Shown in pieces: positions 45,813-56,460 of a stretch of 64,000 bases of DNA. The stretch's first letter is position 1, and every line of letters starts with the position of its first letter. Location of the stretch: contig WNNJ02000029.1 of the NCBI GenBank assembly GCA_012934845.2, positions 168,665-232,664 of the forward strand, read 5' to 3'. The translations under genes were made by a program, and so were the position numbers. The notes under the pieces are model-generated. The model searched no databases. It was not told where the DNA came from and was given only the letters and a program-made list of their open reading frames with translations. The DNA is from Pomphorhynchus laevis. Lineage: Eukaryota; Acanthocephala; Palaeacanthocephala; Echinorhynchida; Pomphorhynchidae.

Positions 45813-46330
45813 ATGAATCATCATAGGGAACTTAGCATAAGCTCTGTGCATGGCAGTGCGTATTGCAGTTTAACCATGCATCAGGCACTAAATTCCTAAT
45901 AATAGAAATGCTGTTTTATAGGGACACTTTAAAGTGTACAAATATATAAAATATAATTTGTTGTTACACCTGCCCTGGGACACACAATGGTGTACTCGTA
46001 AATAAATCACTATGTTTACTCATAAAAATTAAGGGTAATTCTGCTTTTCGAGCTTTAAACACTGTTTAAGCGTGTGTAAAGGTGCCTATGGATGATTATT
46101 GAAGTTACGGTACTGATAAGCTCCGTTAGAGCGAAACGCGTCTTCCGTTGTTGAAGTTTGTCGTCAGACATAGGATGACTGGGCATAAGTAGCGACTTTG
46201 AATATTGCGAGAATAATTCGGTTCTTTTTCTTGATCTGATGAGCATATATAGAATGCTGCCTGGTGTTTACGCCTCTTTATGAGGAAAACAGTGATTTAT
46301 TTACAAGGGCACCATTAGGTGTCCCAGGGC
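45813..46330. repeat. Hammerhead family A repeat unit, rearranged copy
   Basis: Contains ATGCATCAGGCACTAAATTC and TTGTTACACCTGCCCTGGGA in the same orientation as 54.3-54.5 kb, then an inverted part (46050-46300: TTTAAACACTGTTTAAGCGT ... AATGCTGCCTGGTGTTTA) relative to that array. This is the head-to-head arrangement typical of PLE terminal repeats. Confidence 0.65.
46107..46148 (+). ncRNA. Hammerhead ribozyme, family A, mutated copy
   Basis: CGGTA, CTGATAA (should be CTGATGA), GCTC...GAGC stem II, GAAAC, GCGTC triplet, TTCCG. The G to A change in the core and the mismatch in stem I would abolish activity. It is clearly the same motif as at 54220-54259. Confidence 0.6.
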
Positions 46331-46739
46331 ATGTGTTTAGCAAATATTAAACTTTCACTCTTTGTCTGTTCCTATTACATTCGTAATATATTTAAATATA
46401 TATGGATTCTCAGAATGAACCTGACGCGGCGGTTTTAATATTACCTTCACCAATTGGCTAATTTTGCTAGATCACATATGGTGATTTTGCAGCAGAAACC
46501 AGCTACAGTATCATATTTCATTATATATTAAATTATATTTATAATATATCATAAACTATATTATGCATTACATGTTTCGCATTTATATATTAAATCATCA
46601 TAACGATGATTTAATACATATCCATATTACTTCTCTATATTATATATAGAGAAGTAGATGTAGATAGAATATTAAATATTATCTAAATCTCTATATTTTC
46701 TTGACAAGAAAAAACAGATAATATACAAGATTTTTCCTG
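46331..46739. other. AT-rich DNA with a SINE tail relic
   Basis: GTGATTTTGCAGCAGAAACC and AGCTACAG near 46480-46508 resemble the SINE tail in minus orientation. The rest is AT-rich without recognisable features. Confidence 0.4.
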
Positions 46740-46939
46740 TAAACCATTGGTCTGGGTGTCGGGTCGTGGATGCAGTGCACAAACCAAACTACTCCAGGCA
46801 TCGCGATCCTGCTCGACAGACCAGAATTCTCCTTCAGATAGCCCAAGGCGGTTTCCGGCCAGTTTCGAGATTTGATCTCTCTACCGGTATCGATGTCTAC
46901 CTCGAGTTCTCTTTCCGTATAGCCCAGCCTGGAAACCCT

Positions 46940-47839
46940 CTAAGGAATGCAATTCCTAGACATCTTTAGAACATGTTTTAGCCATCTCAACTGACTTTCT
47001 TCGATGTGTAGAAGTAGCGACTTTACTCCGAGTCCATCCCGGATGACCGAATTCCTAACCTTATCTCTAAGGCTAAGACCGGCCACACCGTGAAGGGACC
47101 TTATTTCGGTCACCAGTATCCGATATATTATCCTTTCGGTCATAACCCAAAGATCATGACCATAGGTTAAGATAGGAACGAAGATTGCGTGGTAAACCCA
47201 AAGCTTCGCCCGATGACTCAACTTTTGCTTCACCACGACATACCTGTACAGAGAACGCATTGCTGCGTTAGCTGAACAAATCCTCTTCTCAATCACCTTG
47301 ATGTTCCTGCCGTCCCTCGAGAACAATACCCCAAGATACTTTAAATCCTCCACATCAGGAAGAACATTTTCTCCAATCCGAATTAACATTGACAACTGAA
47401 TCCGAGACGAGCACATAGATACAGTTTTGGAGGTACTAACCAACATCCATGCCGCTTGGCATTTCATCGTGATACGATCTAGTAGGCATTGTAAGTCCTC
47501 AGGACAAGAAGCCAACAAAACAACGTCATCTGCAAACAGCAGAGATGTTATCCTGATGGAACCGAACTGAAGACCGACATCCATGAGACCAGCCAGTCTC
47601 GAAATATTGTTCATTTCAACAAGGAACAGAAGTGGAGACAAAGGACAACCCTGACTTAGCCCAACGCCTACTGGAAATGATTCAGACTTCCTACCTAGAA
47701 CACGAACACAATTCATACTTTGTTCATACGGAGAAGCCCCAGCTACACATAGATAGTGTGGTACATACACCCTTAGTACCTCCCACAACCTCTCTCGCGG
47801 AACTCGGTCGAACGCCTTCTCTAAATCTATAAAACACAT
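46940..47839 (-). pseudogene. Rex3-like RT, C-terminal two thirds
   Basis: 299 open codons: CFIDLEKAFDRVPRERLWEV (motif A), VGLSQGCPLSPLLFLVEM (motif B), SLLFADDVVLLAS (motif C, FADD intact), VSTSKT, DLKYLGVLFSRDGR, SRNCIP at the end. The sequence upstream of the first Met here is the same protein but interrupted, so this is the longest surviving piece of an inactive element. Confidence 0.8.
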
Positions 47840-49524
47840 GTAGACCGGTTGAGCGAACTCCCAAGACCGTTCAAGGATAGTTTACAGAGTAAAAAGCTGA
47901 TCCGTAGTTCCACGACCTGAACGAAAGCCGCATTGTTCCTCTTGGAACTGTCCCTTAACTATAGGCTGTATATTTAACTCAAGAATCCTAGCAAATAGCT
48001 TACCTGTTCGGCTAAGAATAGTGATGTCCCGATAATTGGAACACACTCTTTAGTCGCCTTTTTCAAAGATCGGTACCACCACCCTAGTTCGCCACTCACT
48101 TAGAACATTGCCCGACTTCAATGTAACATTGAAGATCCGTGTTAGCTACGTCATTTCAACAACGTCGAAAGCCTTTAAGGCTTCATGTCAAATCTTATCT
48201 ACTCCTGAAGACTTGCCATTACAAAGTTTTTTAACAACAGAAATGACCTCTTTTAAAGAGATGAGCTCTTCCGTTGGTTTTAAAGGCTATACTTCTCAAG
48301 AGAAGGCATATCCATCGGATTAAGGAGACTACTGAAATGCTATTTCCAACAACCAAGAATTTCTTTAATGTCAGTCAGCATAGATCATCTCTTGTCATTG
48401 ACAGTTTGAGGATCTTTCTGCTTTCAAACACGAAGCTTCCTGATCGTTCTCCAGAACATCTTCGAAGCTGACATATAATCAAGTTCTATGTGTTCTCCAA
48501 ACTTCTCCCAAGCCGTCTTCTTCGCTTCGGTAACTCTCGAGCTGAACTCTCTTCGTTCTACGGTACTTGTCTACTGCTCCCACTGATTTATCTGACAAAG
48601 TTACCTTATAAGCCAGCTTCTTCTGTTGGACAAAATATCTAAGTGTTGGTGTCCACCAAGCAGTTCGAGTATTTCTTCCTCGTTATGTTCTGGACACACT
48701 AGTGTCCAGAACATAACGTCGCATATCAGATGAAACGATTACAAAATCGATCATTGATATTTGATTGAGAGAGTCCTGATGCCATATGGATTTATGCTTC
48801 TCCTTATGTTCATACATGGTGTTGGTTATGCACAAATTGTTACTGGAATAAAAGTGCAATAATTCAACACCACTCCTATTCAGATCAAAGAGTCCGTTCC
48901 TTCCCAACACTTCCTTCCAAGTGCAGCTGTTGCTACCAACATGAGCACTGAAATCACTCAATAGAATGAGGGAATCTCTAACATGATTACTATCAAGCAA
49001 AGCCTGAAGATCTTCCACGAAGGCCGCGTGTTCCACGATAATGTTGGGAGCATACACACAACAGTTATTTTCTTTCCCTCTTTGACCAAAAGTCGCAGAG
49101 ACGCTAGTCTTTCGTTTACCGGGTTAAACCTCTCTGCCACGAACGACAACCACGGACTTGTAAGTATCCCTACACCCGCCTGTCGTCGCTTTCCGTTGGT
49201 AACTTCCGAATTGTTCAAGGTCCAACCGTGATCCAAAAGTTTAGTTTCAGATTTAGAATAGTGAAGAGAAATCACTCCGACTATTTTAAGACCGAAGCGA
49301 ACCATCTCTTCAACCAATTCTGGTTTCTATCATGCCATCGAAATGACATTCCATGTTCCTACATAAAGGCTAGTCCGTTTCGGATGTTGATGCCTCTTTC
49401 GCTGTCTCCGTACAACTGCCTGGTCACACGACACCCGACAATGAAAACTATCCCGGTCAGTGGTGAGTTGACCATTGTTTTTCGCATTTGATTTATATTT
49501 TTTAAATTTGTTGCTTGTTATTTT

Positions 49525-49800
49525 CATGGTCTTTGTTTCTTTGTTCGGCTATCTCTCGTTCCCGATATCCTTTGATGATCTAACGTCGCTACTGTAAGGA
49601 AACAGGTCTCCGAGATTCTCTTCCTCCTTTTCGCCCATTGTTCAATCTGCCGTTGGAGTCATCAGAGTGATTTTGTTTGTCCGGCTGTCTCCCTTTCCTA
49701 ATATCCTCATATGATCCAACATCGCTATTGTAAGGAAATCAGCCTCTATGGCTCTCTTTCGTCTTTTCGTTCATTGTCTAATCCGCCGTTGGAGTCATCG
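49525..49800. repeat. 137-bp tandem pair in the RTE 5' UTR
   Basis: Two imperfect units (about 49527-49662 and 49665-49802), each ending CCGTTGGAGTCATC and containing ACTGTAAGGAAAC or ATTGTAAGGAAAT. Tandem 5' UTR units are known in RTE and other LINEs as promoter repeats. Confidence 0.7.
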
Positions 49801-50013
49801 GAGGGATGTGAGATAGTCTATGAAAAGACTATCCCTACGGCTGGTGTAAACCAGCTAATTATTTAGCCGTTTATCGACGAATGTCGAACATACCTTTACT
49901 GGGCCGCTCCACGAAAAGACTAATTGCCAGTAAGTACCAGTTTATTACTTAATCGACTGACACCCAGTGGCCCTTTAATACTTAGTCGACTTGCACCTAG
50001 CGCCCAGAATATT

Positions 50014-51985
50014 AAATCAGCTAACTGATCCTACATATTTAAAATATTAATCAGCTAAATCAAAATTTAATAATTAAATAGTAAATAATTAAAAATTATT
50101 TTAAGGTTTTTTATAATTTATATCAAGTCAAAATTTAAAATTGAAATTAAAAATAAAAATCAATTTTTATGAATTAACTAATAAACAACAGGCGATGCAT
50201 CAGAATATGGATTATTGATCATCAGGAAGAACTGCTATGCTATCAGGTTTCAACCCTTATTCTTCGACCCAACATAGCAGCTGTCTAAATACATGCTAAT
50301 GACGTATTTCATCTGGTGAAATTTGATTATCTAGTTTCTTATTCTAACACAAAGAATACTATTTATTTTCCATCCATAAAAATTTAATGCTTTAAATTAT
50401 AAATTTATTTTTAATATTATTGTGTTGATATATAATATATGATCTATATTATATCTATATTGTTTAATATCTATATTAAAAAATATTTATATATTATTAT
50501 AAAATATTATATATATTATTAATAATTTATATCATGTAGTGCGAGTCACAAACACAATGTTTTCAAATTAATCGTCATTTTCAACCGAGTCGAGTGGTCT
50601 CGGTTTTATCGTCCTCTGTACTATCATCAGTTGTTGTATCCTCATTGCTCTCGTCGTCTTCTACCGAAGTTTCATCATCGGATTCTTTTTCGTTTGCTTT
50701 CTCCTTTTTATCCGCTTCCACAACCACATTCTCGTCTGTCGTTCTGTATTGGCTCTGATGATTGTTCTTTCACGTCACTTACAATTGTGACGATTTCACT
50801 AGTTCCGCTGGTGATAACATTCTCGTCTTCATCTCTTTCCTCTGCCCATCTAGCTGTCGTTTCTCCTGATAACGCATCGATGCCATACTTAGTCGATTTC
50901 ATCATGAAAGGATCTTCCGGTCTATTCATGAGTCTTTATCTAATCGGCCCTGGTTATCATCGTACAACATTCCTTGTTCGCCTGTATCGTGAACTTTCCC
51001 TTCTATCTGGGCAGCGGACGCGGCAATGATCGCCTTTAGCATACACGCCACATTGCCCCTTTGAACAGCGGCGCTTAGACGCTGTATTAGAAATGAACCT
51101 GCGCGCTGATCTGCAGTGACCCGACCTAGCCCCTTTCCCAAATCCTGGAAGAACTTGGTGACCGAAGAACCAAATGATCTAAGTGTCTTTAGAGATTCAC
51201 CATCGTGTCGTTTGCCTTCAATTCGGCTAAGATCATTTGGATTTTAGCGCAGTTGTAAGTGCAATCTTGATTAAGTTATTAACCACATCATGGAGGGTGT
51301 AATGGCTGCGTATTCTAGGGCAATCCAATCCATGTCTTCCGAAACAGTCGATTCGTAATCCACAACCGCATACCTGGTTGTACAGATCGGTAGGCCCAAA
51401 CGCAAAGCGACAGCAATCGTCATGCTATTGTCGTCCAGTCGAGTTTCAAACGCGGTTATCGGTATTGACTGCAGAAATGCTTCTGAAAACGGAGACAAAA
51501 CTGCTTTCAGTCGTGCTGTGCTTACCTCATCCGTTGTGGTCCGAACCAAGGTTTCGTGACGTATATTTAGCAATGGTTGAGTCCACTGTCTCTGTAGGTG
51601 TGTTTCCGGTGGAATATCAGTTCCGCATATGCTTTGCCACTGCAGCATTCCCTGTACATAAGCCGCGTGTCATAAGTCGCGTCCAGGCCGGACGTTTTGT
51701 AAGATTGAACCCGTTAGATTCTGATATCCGCTTTCCGTTGCCAAAAAGGCTGGCCCAATGGTATTTTGCATTGATGGGATTCCCAGTCCTCCCATTTTAA
51801 CCTGTAATTGTTTAAATTTAATATTATTAATTGTTTAAATCTAATATTTTAATAGTATTTTGTTGATATTTATATTTTACTATTTTCTGTTTGATGATAT
51901 TTTTATAGTAGCCTAGTTTAAAATATGCATCTATTAAATTATTTAAATGATTTTGAAGAAAACCAATATCATTACATATATAACT
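50014..51985 (-). mobile_element. Naiad-type PLE, copy E, split by an RLE LINE insertion
   Basis: The 3' terminus is at 50017 (plus strand AAATCAGCTAACTGATCCTA), the UTR block at 50200-50330 and the RT tail codons at about 50350-50430. The RT C-terminal coding strand resumes at about 51838-51985 (TTACTATTTTCTGTTTGATG etc.). The 1.3 kb between is a foreign LINE piece. The copy ends at about 51985, so only the last 70 or so RT codons remain. Confidence 0.65.
50535..51800 (-). mobile_element. R2-like (RLE) LINE 3' fragment
   Basis: Minus strand, frames interrupted. RT thumb-side region (LGIPSMQNTIGPAFLA, 51.75 kb), RLDDNSMTIAVALRLGLPIC (51.4 kb), then FLIQRLSAAVQRGNVACMLK (51.07 kb). These correspond to LIRF.LGIPI and LFQRISIALMRGNAKALL of the element at 58.3-61.8 kb. 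An acidic Ser/Thr/Asp/Glu-rich tail follows (50.93-50.6 kb). Confidence 0.7.
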
Positions 51986-52199
51986 GTCTTAATTGAGTTG
52001 ATAGTATTTATGGAAAGTGTACATGCATTTTTAGATTGATTTACATTCACTGAAGGCCGAGTATGCTTTCACATTTAGCGTTGAAAACAAAAATCACATG
52101 CGTCAAGTTCATTGGTGAAAATATTTGTCTGGCAGGTAACAAAAGCATTTATTAAGGATGGTACAACGCTTAAGAGAAGTACCGTAGATATAATTCAAA

Positions 52200-52985
52200 G
52201 TATAAAAAAGTAAATAACAGAAAATTAACGTAAATTGATTATTATCTGCGTCATTTCTTAGTTATATTAAATATATACAATTAATTTTCAATGACCAAGT
52301 GTTTGTACTTCATAAAGTATTTAATTTTGTTTAAATTTCCTGAATCTTGTAGTCTTAGGTCCTATTAAATCGAATCTTAATTTTATTGCACCTAATCTGC
52401 TTTTGTTAAGTTTTAATATTATCAGCAGCATTGCACAAAGATAATTTTGCTTATGAAAGTAATTTATATAATATCAGCAGCTATTTATGTTTTAACAACA
52501 TTACCTTGTGTTTAAATAACAGAATAGCTAAATAACTTTTAAATGTGTTATTATTAGTTTTTATATATATACTAGGCTATATATAAAATATTATTGGTCT
52601 CTACCAAAATAAAACAGAGATTGATTCTTTAATTCTTCAATTAAAGTTTCGCCTTGCGGCTTTTTTTAAAATTACATGTTATTATTTCGCAACGGTCTTT
52701 TATGTTATATATAATAAAAACTGAAGCTATATGATAGCATCTCAAAGCTGATTAAACCATTTTTGCTTTAACCTCTGCTAATAATAACACATTTAAAAGT
52801 TATTTAGCTATTCTGTTATTTAAACACAAGGTAATGTTGTTAAAACATAAATAGCTGCTGATATTATATAAATTACTTTCATACACTTGGTCATTGAAAG
52901 CTAATTGCTATATATTAATATAACTAAGAAATGACGCAAATAATATTTAATTTACGTTAATTTTCTGTTATTTACTTTTTTATAC
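52200..52985. repeat. Large foldback with a hammerhead family C motif in its loop
   Basis: Left arm 52200-52310 plus 52454-52556 pairs with right arm 52880-52985 plus 52782-52882 (e.g. GTAAATAACAGAAAATTAAC and its complement; CCTTGTGTTTAAATAACAGA and its complement). The left arm has about 140 bp (52311-52453) missing from the right. The spacer holds GCCGCAAGGCGAAACTTTAA (minus strand, near 52640-52660). Confidence 0.85.
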
Positions 52986-52989
52986 GATG

Positions 52990-53335
52990 AAAGAAACTGC
53001 ATTGTCCGAGATGCTCTCTGGCATGCTAATTATAGATTGTATCGTACGGGATCATGAAGATCGATTGAAATCGGGAATGGTGATCCTTTGATGGATGCTT
53101 ATTTATGTATTGAATAGTTGCTAGGTCACACAAGGTGACTTTCGCATTGAAAACCAGCTACAGAATCCTTCCTTCATGATATCCAATTCCATACACCCTG
53201 ACTACTAACGGCCACGAAAACGGTTGTGGCAATGTGGCCGTTAGTAGTCAGGGTGTATGGAATTAGATATCATGAAGAAAGAATTCTGTAGCTGGTTTTC
53301 AATGCGAAAGTCACCTCGTGTGACCTAGCAACTAT
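52990..53335. repeat. SINE tail copies joined head to head
   Basis: 53105-53216 is the SINE tail and stem III region in minus orientation, and 53217-53336 is the same sequence in plus orientation, forming an almost perfect palindrome centred near 53217. The segment before it (52990-53100, CTGCATTGTCCGAGATGCT) is directly repeated at 53785-53900. Confidence 0.8.
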
Positions 53336-53745
<410 letters not shown>

Positions 53746-53784
53746 CCAGATTTCACACATTATATGAAACCTTCCATCATGATA

Positions 53785-53998
53785 TCCAGAAACTGCATTG
53801 TCCGAGATGCTTCTCTGGCATGCTTATTATAGATTTTATCGTATGAGATCATAAAGATCGATTGGAATCGGGACTGGTGATCCTTTGATGGATTCTTATT
53901 TATGTAACAAATAGTTGCTATGTCACACGAGGTGACTTTCGCATTGAAAACCAGCTACAGAATCCTTCCTTCATGATATACAATTCCATACACCCTTA
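53785..53998 (-). repeat. Repeat unit: CTGCATTGTCCGAGATGCT block plus SINE tail
   Basis: A direct copy of 52990-53216: the same 115-bp leader, then GTTGCTATGTCACACGAGGT ... CAATTCCATACACCCT. It lacks head and ribozyme. Confidence 0.75.
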
Positions 53999-54219
53999 TA
54001 TATATATATATAAAATATAATTTGTTGTTACACCTGCCCTGGGACACTCACTGGTGTACTCATAAATATATCACTATGTTTTCCTCATGAAGAGGCATAA
54101 ACACCAGGCAGCATTCTATATATCCTCATCAGACTAAGAAATAGAACCGAATTATTCTTGCATTATTCAAAGTCGCTACGTATGCCCAGTCATCATATGT
54201 GTTACGACAAACTTCACAA

Positions 54220-54259
54220 CGGTATACGCGTTTCGCTCTATCGGAGCTCATCAGTACCG
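54220..54259 (-). ncRNA. Minimal hammerhead ribozyme, family A, copy 1
   Basis: Minus strand: CGGTA, CTGATGA, GCTC-CGATA-GAGC (stem II), GAAAC, GCGTA, TACCG. Stem I CGGTA/TACCG is perfect (6 bp with the next base) and stem II has 4 G-C/U-A pairs. Stem III is only A-U and C-G closed by GC, as in PLE-type ribozymes that work best as dimers. The triplet is GUA. Every conserved core base is present, so it should be competent. Confidence 0.85.
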
Positions 54260-54680
54260 TGACTTCTATAATCATCTATAGGCACCTTAACACACGCTTA
54301 AACAGTGTTTAAAGCTCGAAAAACAGAACTACCCTTTATCTGAATCATCGGAGGGAATTTAGCACAAGCGCTGTGTATGGCAGTGACTATTACAGTTTAA
54401 CCATGCATCAGGCACTAAATTCTTTTTTAGAAATGATGTTTAACAGGGACACTTAAAAGTGTGCAAATATATAAAATATAATTTGTTGTTACACCTGCCC
54501 TGGGACACTCACTGGTGTACTCATAAATATATCACTATGTTTTCCTCATGAAGAGGCATAAACACCAGGCAGCATTCTATATGTTCTCATCAGAATAAGA
54601 AATAGAACCGAATTATTCTTGCATTATTCAAAGTCGCTGCGTATGCCCAGTCATCATATGTGTTACGACAAACTTCACAA

Positions 54681-54720
54681 CGGTATACGCGTTTCGCTCT
54701 ATCGGAGCTCATCAGTACCG
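54681..54720 (-). ncRNA. Minimal hammerhead ribozyme, family A, copy 2
   Basis: Identical over the core to the copy at 54220-54259, 461 bp away in direct orientation. Tandem copies are what releases unit-length RNA. Confidence 0.85.
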
Positions 54721-54804
54721 TGACTTCTATAATCATCTATAGGCACCTTAACACACGCTTAAACAGTGTTTTAAGCTCGTTATATATATTTATATTTATA
54801 TCTA

Positions 54805-55382
54805 TATATTTGTGTGAATGTTTGAATCGAGCATATTCTTTAGCCTGCAAACTTTCGTCACTTCTAGACGGTTATGTGATAGCCGTTCATATTTTTGGTC
54901 ATATGATAGCCGGTCATATGACCGTCACTCCTAGACGGTCATATGTTTGTGATTCACACAAACATATGGAAAGAATTGCTAATCGCAATCTCGAGCAATG
55001 CCGATTCAAACGAAACTTTAATTACATAGAAAGAATCGATCCACTCAATCTCGGTTTCTTACAGTCAAGCATCCGAAAGTTTGATTCTCTGGTTGTTAAT
55101 GATGGTCTGCATTGCAAATTGTAGGATTTAAGAGCTAACGCCACCTACAATTTAAGCTAGATGTCGAAAATGCATTTTCACAATGTCACAGAGGCAGCCG
55201 AAACGGCGTGTTATAGTTCATCTTACTGATGATGGCTGCCGGCTATCACATGACCGTCTAGGAGTGACGAAAGTTTGCAGGCTAAAGAATATGCTCGATT
55301 CAAACATTCACACAAACATATGGAAAGAATTGCTAATCGCAATCTCGAGCAATACCGATTCAAACGAAACTCTAATTATATA
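54805..55382. repeat. Compound inverted and direct repeats
   Basis: TGTGTGAATGTTTGAATCGA ... at 54812-54890 is inverted at about 55242-55318. ACAAACATATGGAAAGAATT ... (54958-55030) is directly repeated at 55310-55382. Near 55185-55235 the order is GGCAGCC, GAAAC, about 21 nt, CTGATGA, TGGCTGCC, with the two outer strands complementary over 7 bp. No protein was recognised in the overlapping frame 54660-55124. Confidence 0.7.
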
Positions 55383-55399
55383 TATATTCAAGTAATACC

Positions 55400-55640
55400 C
55401 GGAAACGCTCATCAGTAGAATGAAGTACCCACTGGCCGTTTCGGTTACGTTTGTGACATTGTTAATATTGGAGTTTCCTACACCTTGCTTTATTGTCTGA
55501 TGTTTACGCTCTTAACCAGATCGAATTGCTGTGCGGACCATCCTATATCCGTTCCTCTGAATTTGGGTTTGGTAGCATTGCATGTCTGTCATGTTGGGTT
55601 TGAGAATACGATCCGAAACCTCATAGTAATTCTTCCAGAT
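55400..55640 (-). mobile_element. Possible PLE end fragment
   Basis: On the minus strand CCGAAACGG, then GTACTTCATTCTA, CTGATGAGCG, resembling in box order the motifs at 55.2 kb and the Naiad UTR block. No coding sequence was recognised. Confidence 0.3.
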
Positions 55641-55888
55641 GACTTTTAATCTTTATTCTAATACATGGTGTAATATTAATCGGTTGATGAAAATAAAATT
55701 TATTAAATTATAAAAACTTGAATTATAAAATTATTAGAATTAAGATATTTATTTTTTCAAATTTATAAATACGTAGAATAGTTAACTGATCTAAATATAA
55801 ATATAACTTTTTTCAGCTTTCGTTTCTTGATAGCTAGTTTATTATCGGCATGTACATATTTATTTTTTTACTTGAATATAAATAATGT

Positions 55889-55924
55889 GTTCCCCCGTAT
55901 TTGTGTCAACGAACACGGGGGAAC
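55889..55924. repeat. GC-rich hairpin GTTCCCCCGT/ACGGGGGAAC
   Basis: A perfect 10-bp stem extending imperfectly by about 5 bp, with a short loop, isolated in AT-rich DNA. Function unknown. Confidence 0.8.
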
Positions 55925-56269
55925 TTAATAAATACATAATAAATCAGTAAAAGGTAGAGTATTTAAGCCATTTGTGTATTTATATACAGATGCATTTGAC
56001 GGCAGTGGTTGGATTGAATAAGTATGTAGTAAATTATTTCCGTATATCTCTTTCAAAGCATTTGTGTGTATTTAAACCCGATCTTATTCTTATGTTCACT
56101 TTTCAAATATTTTATGTTAAAATCTCTTTTGGAACGTGTTATTGTTTTGCCGACTGCCAAACCGGATTTATATCTTTAGCATCTGAAATTTTCATGGAAT
56201 TAGAAAATGTAGTATTCAGGAATTTACTTGGTTTTTTGTGATCAAGTAAATGTGATTGGTACCAGTTTA

Positions 56270-56460
56270 TCTTCTTCTTTTTCTTCGTCGTTTGTTCTAC
56301 TTCGTTACGGAGTCCGCCTGTAGCCGAACCATTGTAGTCGCTTTTCGCAAAGTTCATGAGGACAGCACTTCATAATGTTGATTCGACAGTTTTGTTTTAC
56401 GGCTGGCTTGTCACTAAGTCTATGGCCAACCCTCCTCCTTTCTCAGCACGGGTTTGGGAC
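56270..56460 (-). mobile_element. RTE 5'-end-derived short element with GAA-rich tail
   Basis: Minus strand: ACAAGCCAGCCGTAAAACAA ... CGAATCAACATTATGAAGTG matches the RTE 5' region at 33.85-33.91 kb. It then jumps to TTCGGCTACAGGCGGACTCC ... CGACGAAGAAAAAGAAGAAG. Such a 5'-plus-3' composite with a GAA tail looks like a SINE-like internal-deletion derivative of RTE. The open frame through it (56357-56139) is therefore unlikely to be a host gene. Confidence 0.5.

Larger units (their letters stand above)
46740..49800 (-). mobile_element. RTE-clade LINE, Rex3-like, decayed
   Basis: Minus strand, 3' end near 46740, 5' UTR repeats up to about 49800. Endonuclease: TSLYVGTWNVISM (49.35 kb), GVGILTSPWLSF, LLSDFSAHVGSNS (48.94 kb), ITNTMYEHK, SMIDFVIVSSD. 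RT N-terminal region with stops (47.85-48.1 kb: RTRVVVPIFEKGD, QEEQCGFRSGRGTTDQLF), then an open RT and C-terminal part at 47839-46940. The QGCPLSPLLF block and the DNA around it (plus strand AGACAAAGGACAACCCTG) correspond to Rex3-type RTE elements. Confidence 0.85.
54008..54780 (-). repeat. Tandem hammerhead family A repeat (PLE-terminal-like), 1.7 units
   Basis: Unit 1 54008-54470 and partial unit 2 54471-54780 share TATAAAATATAATTTGTTGT at their starts and are nearly identical where they overlap. Each holds one complete hammerhead on the minus strand. Head-to-tail terminal repeats with a hammerhead are characteristic of PLEs. No RT is attached here. Confidence 0.75.

Noticed and set aside
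50631-51800. Plus-strand ORFs of up to 140 codons
   Set aside because: They are antisense shadows of the RLE LINE fragment on the minus strand.
55185-55235. Type II hammerhead ribozyme
   Set aside because: The boxes and a 7-bp stem II are present, but the 21 nt between GAAA and CTGATGA cannot form both stem III and stem I with a proper NUH triplet. Kept only as an unusual motif.
56139-56357. Small ORF with a possible 45-nt intron as a host gene
   Set aside because: Its 5' half is RTE-derived repeat and a GAA-rich tail; no recognisable domain.
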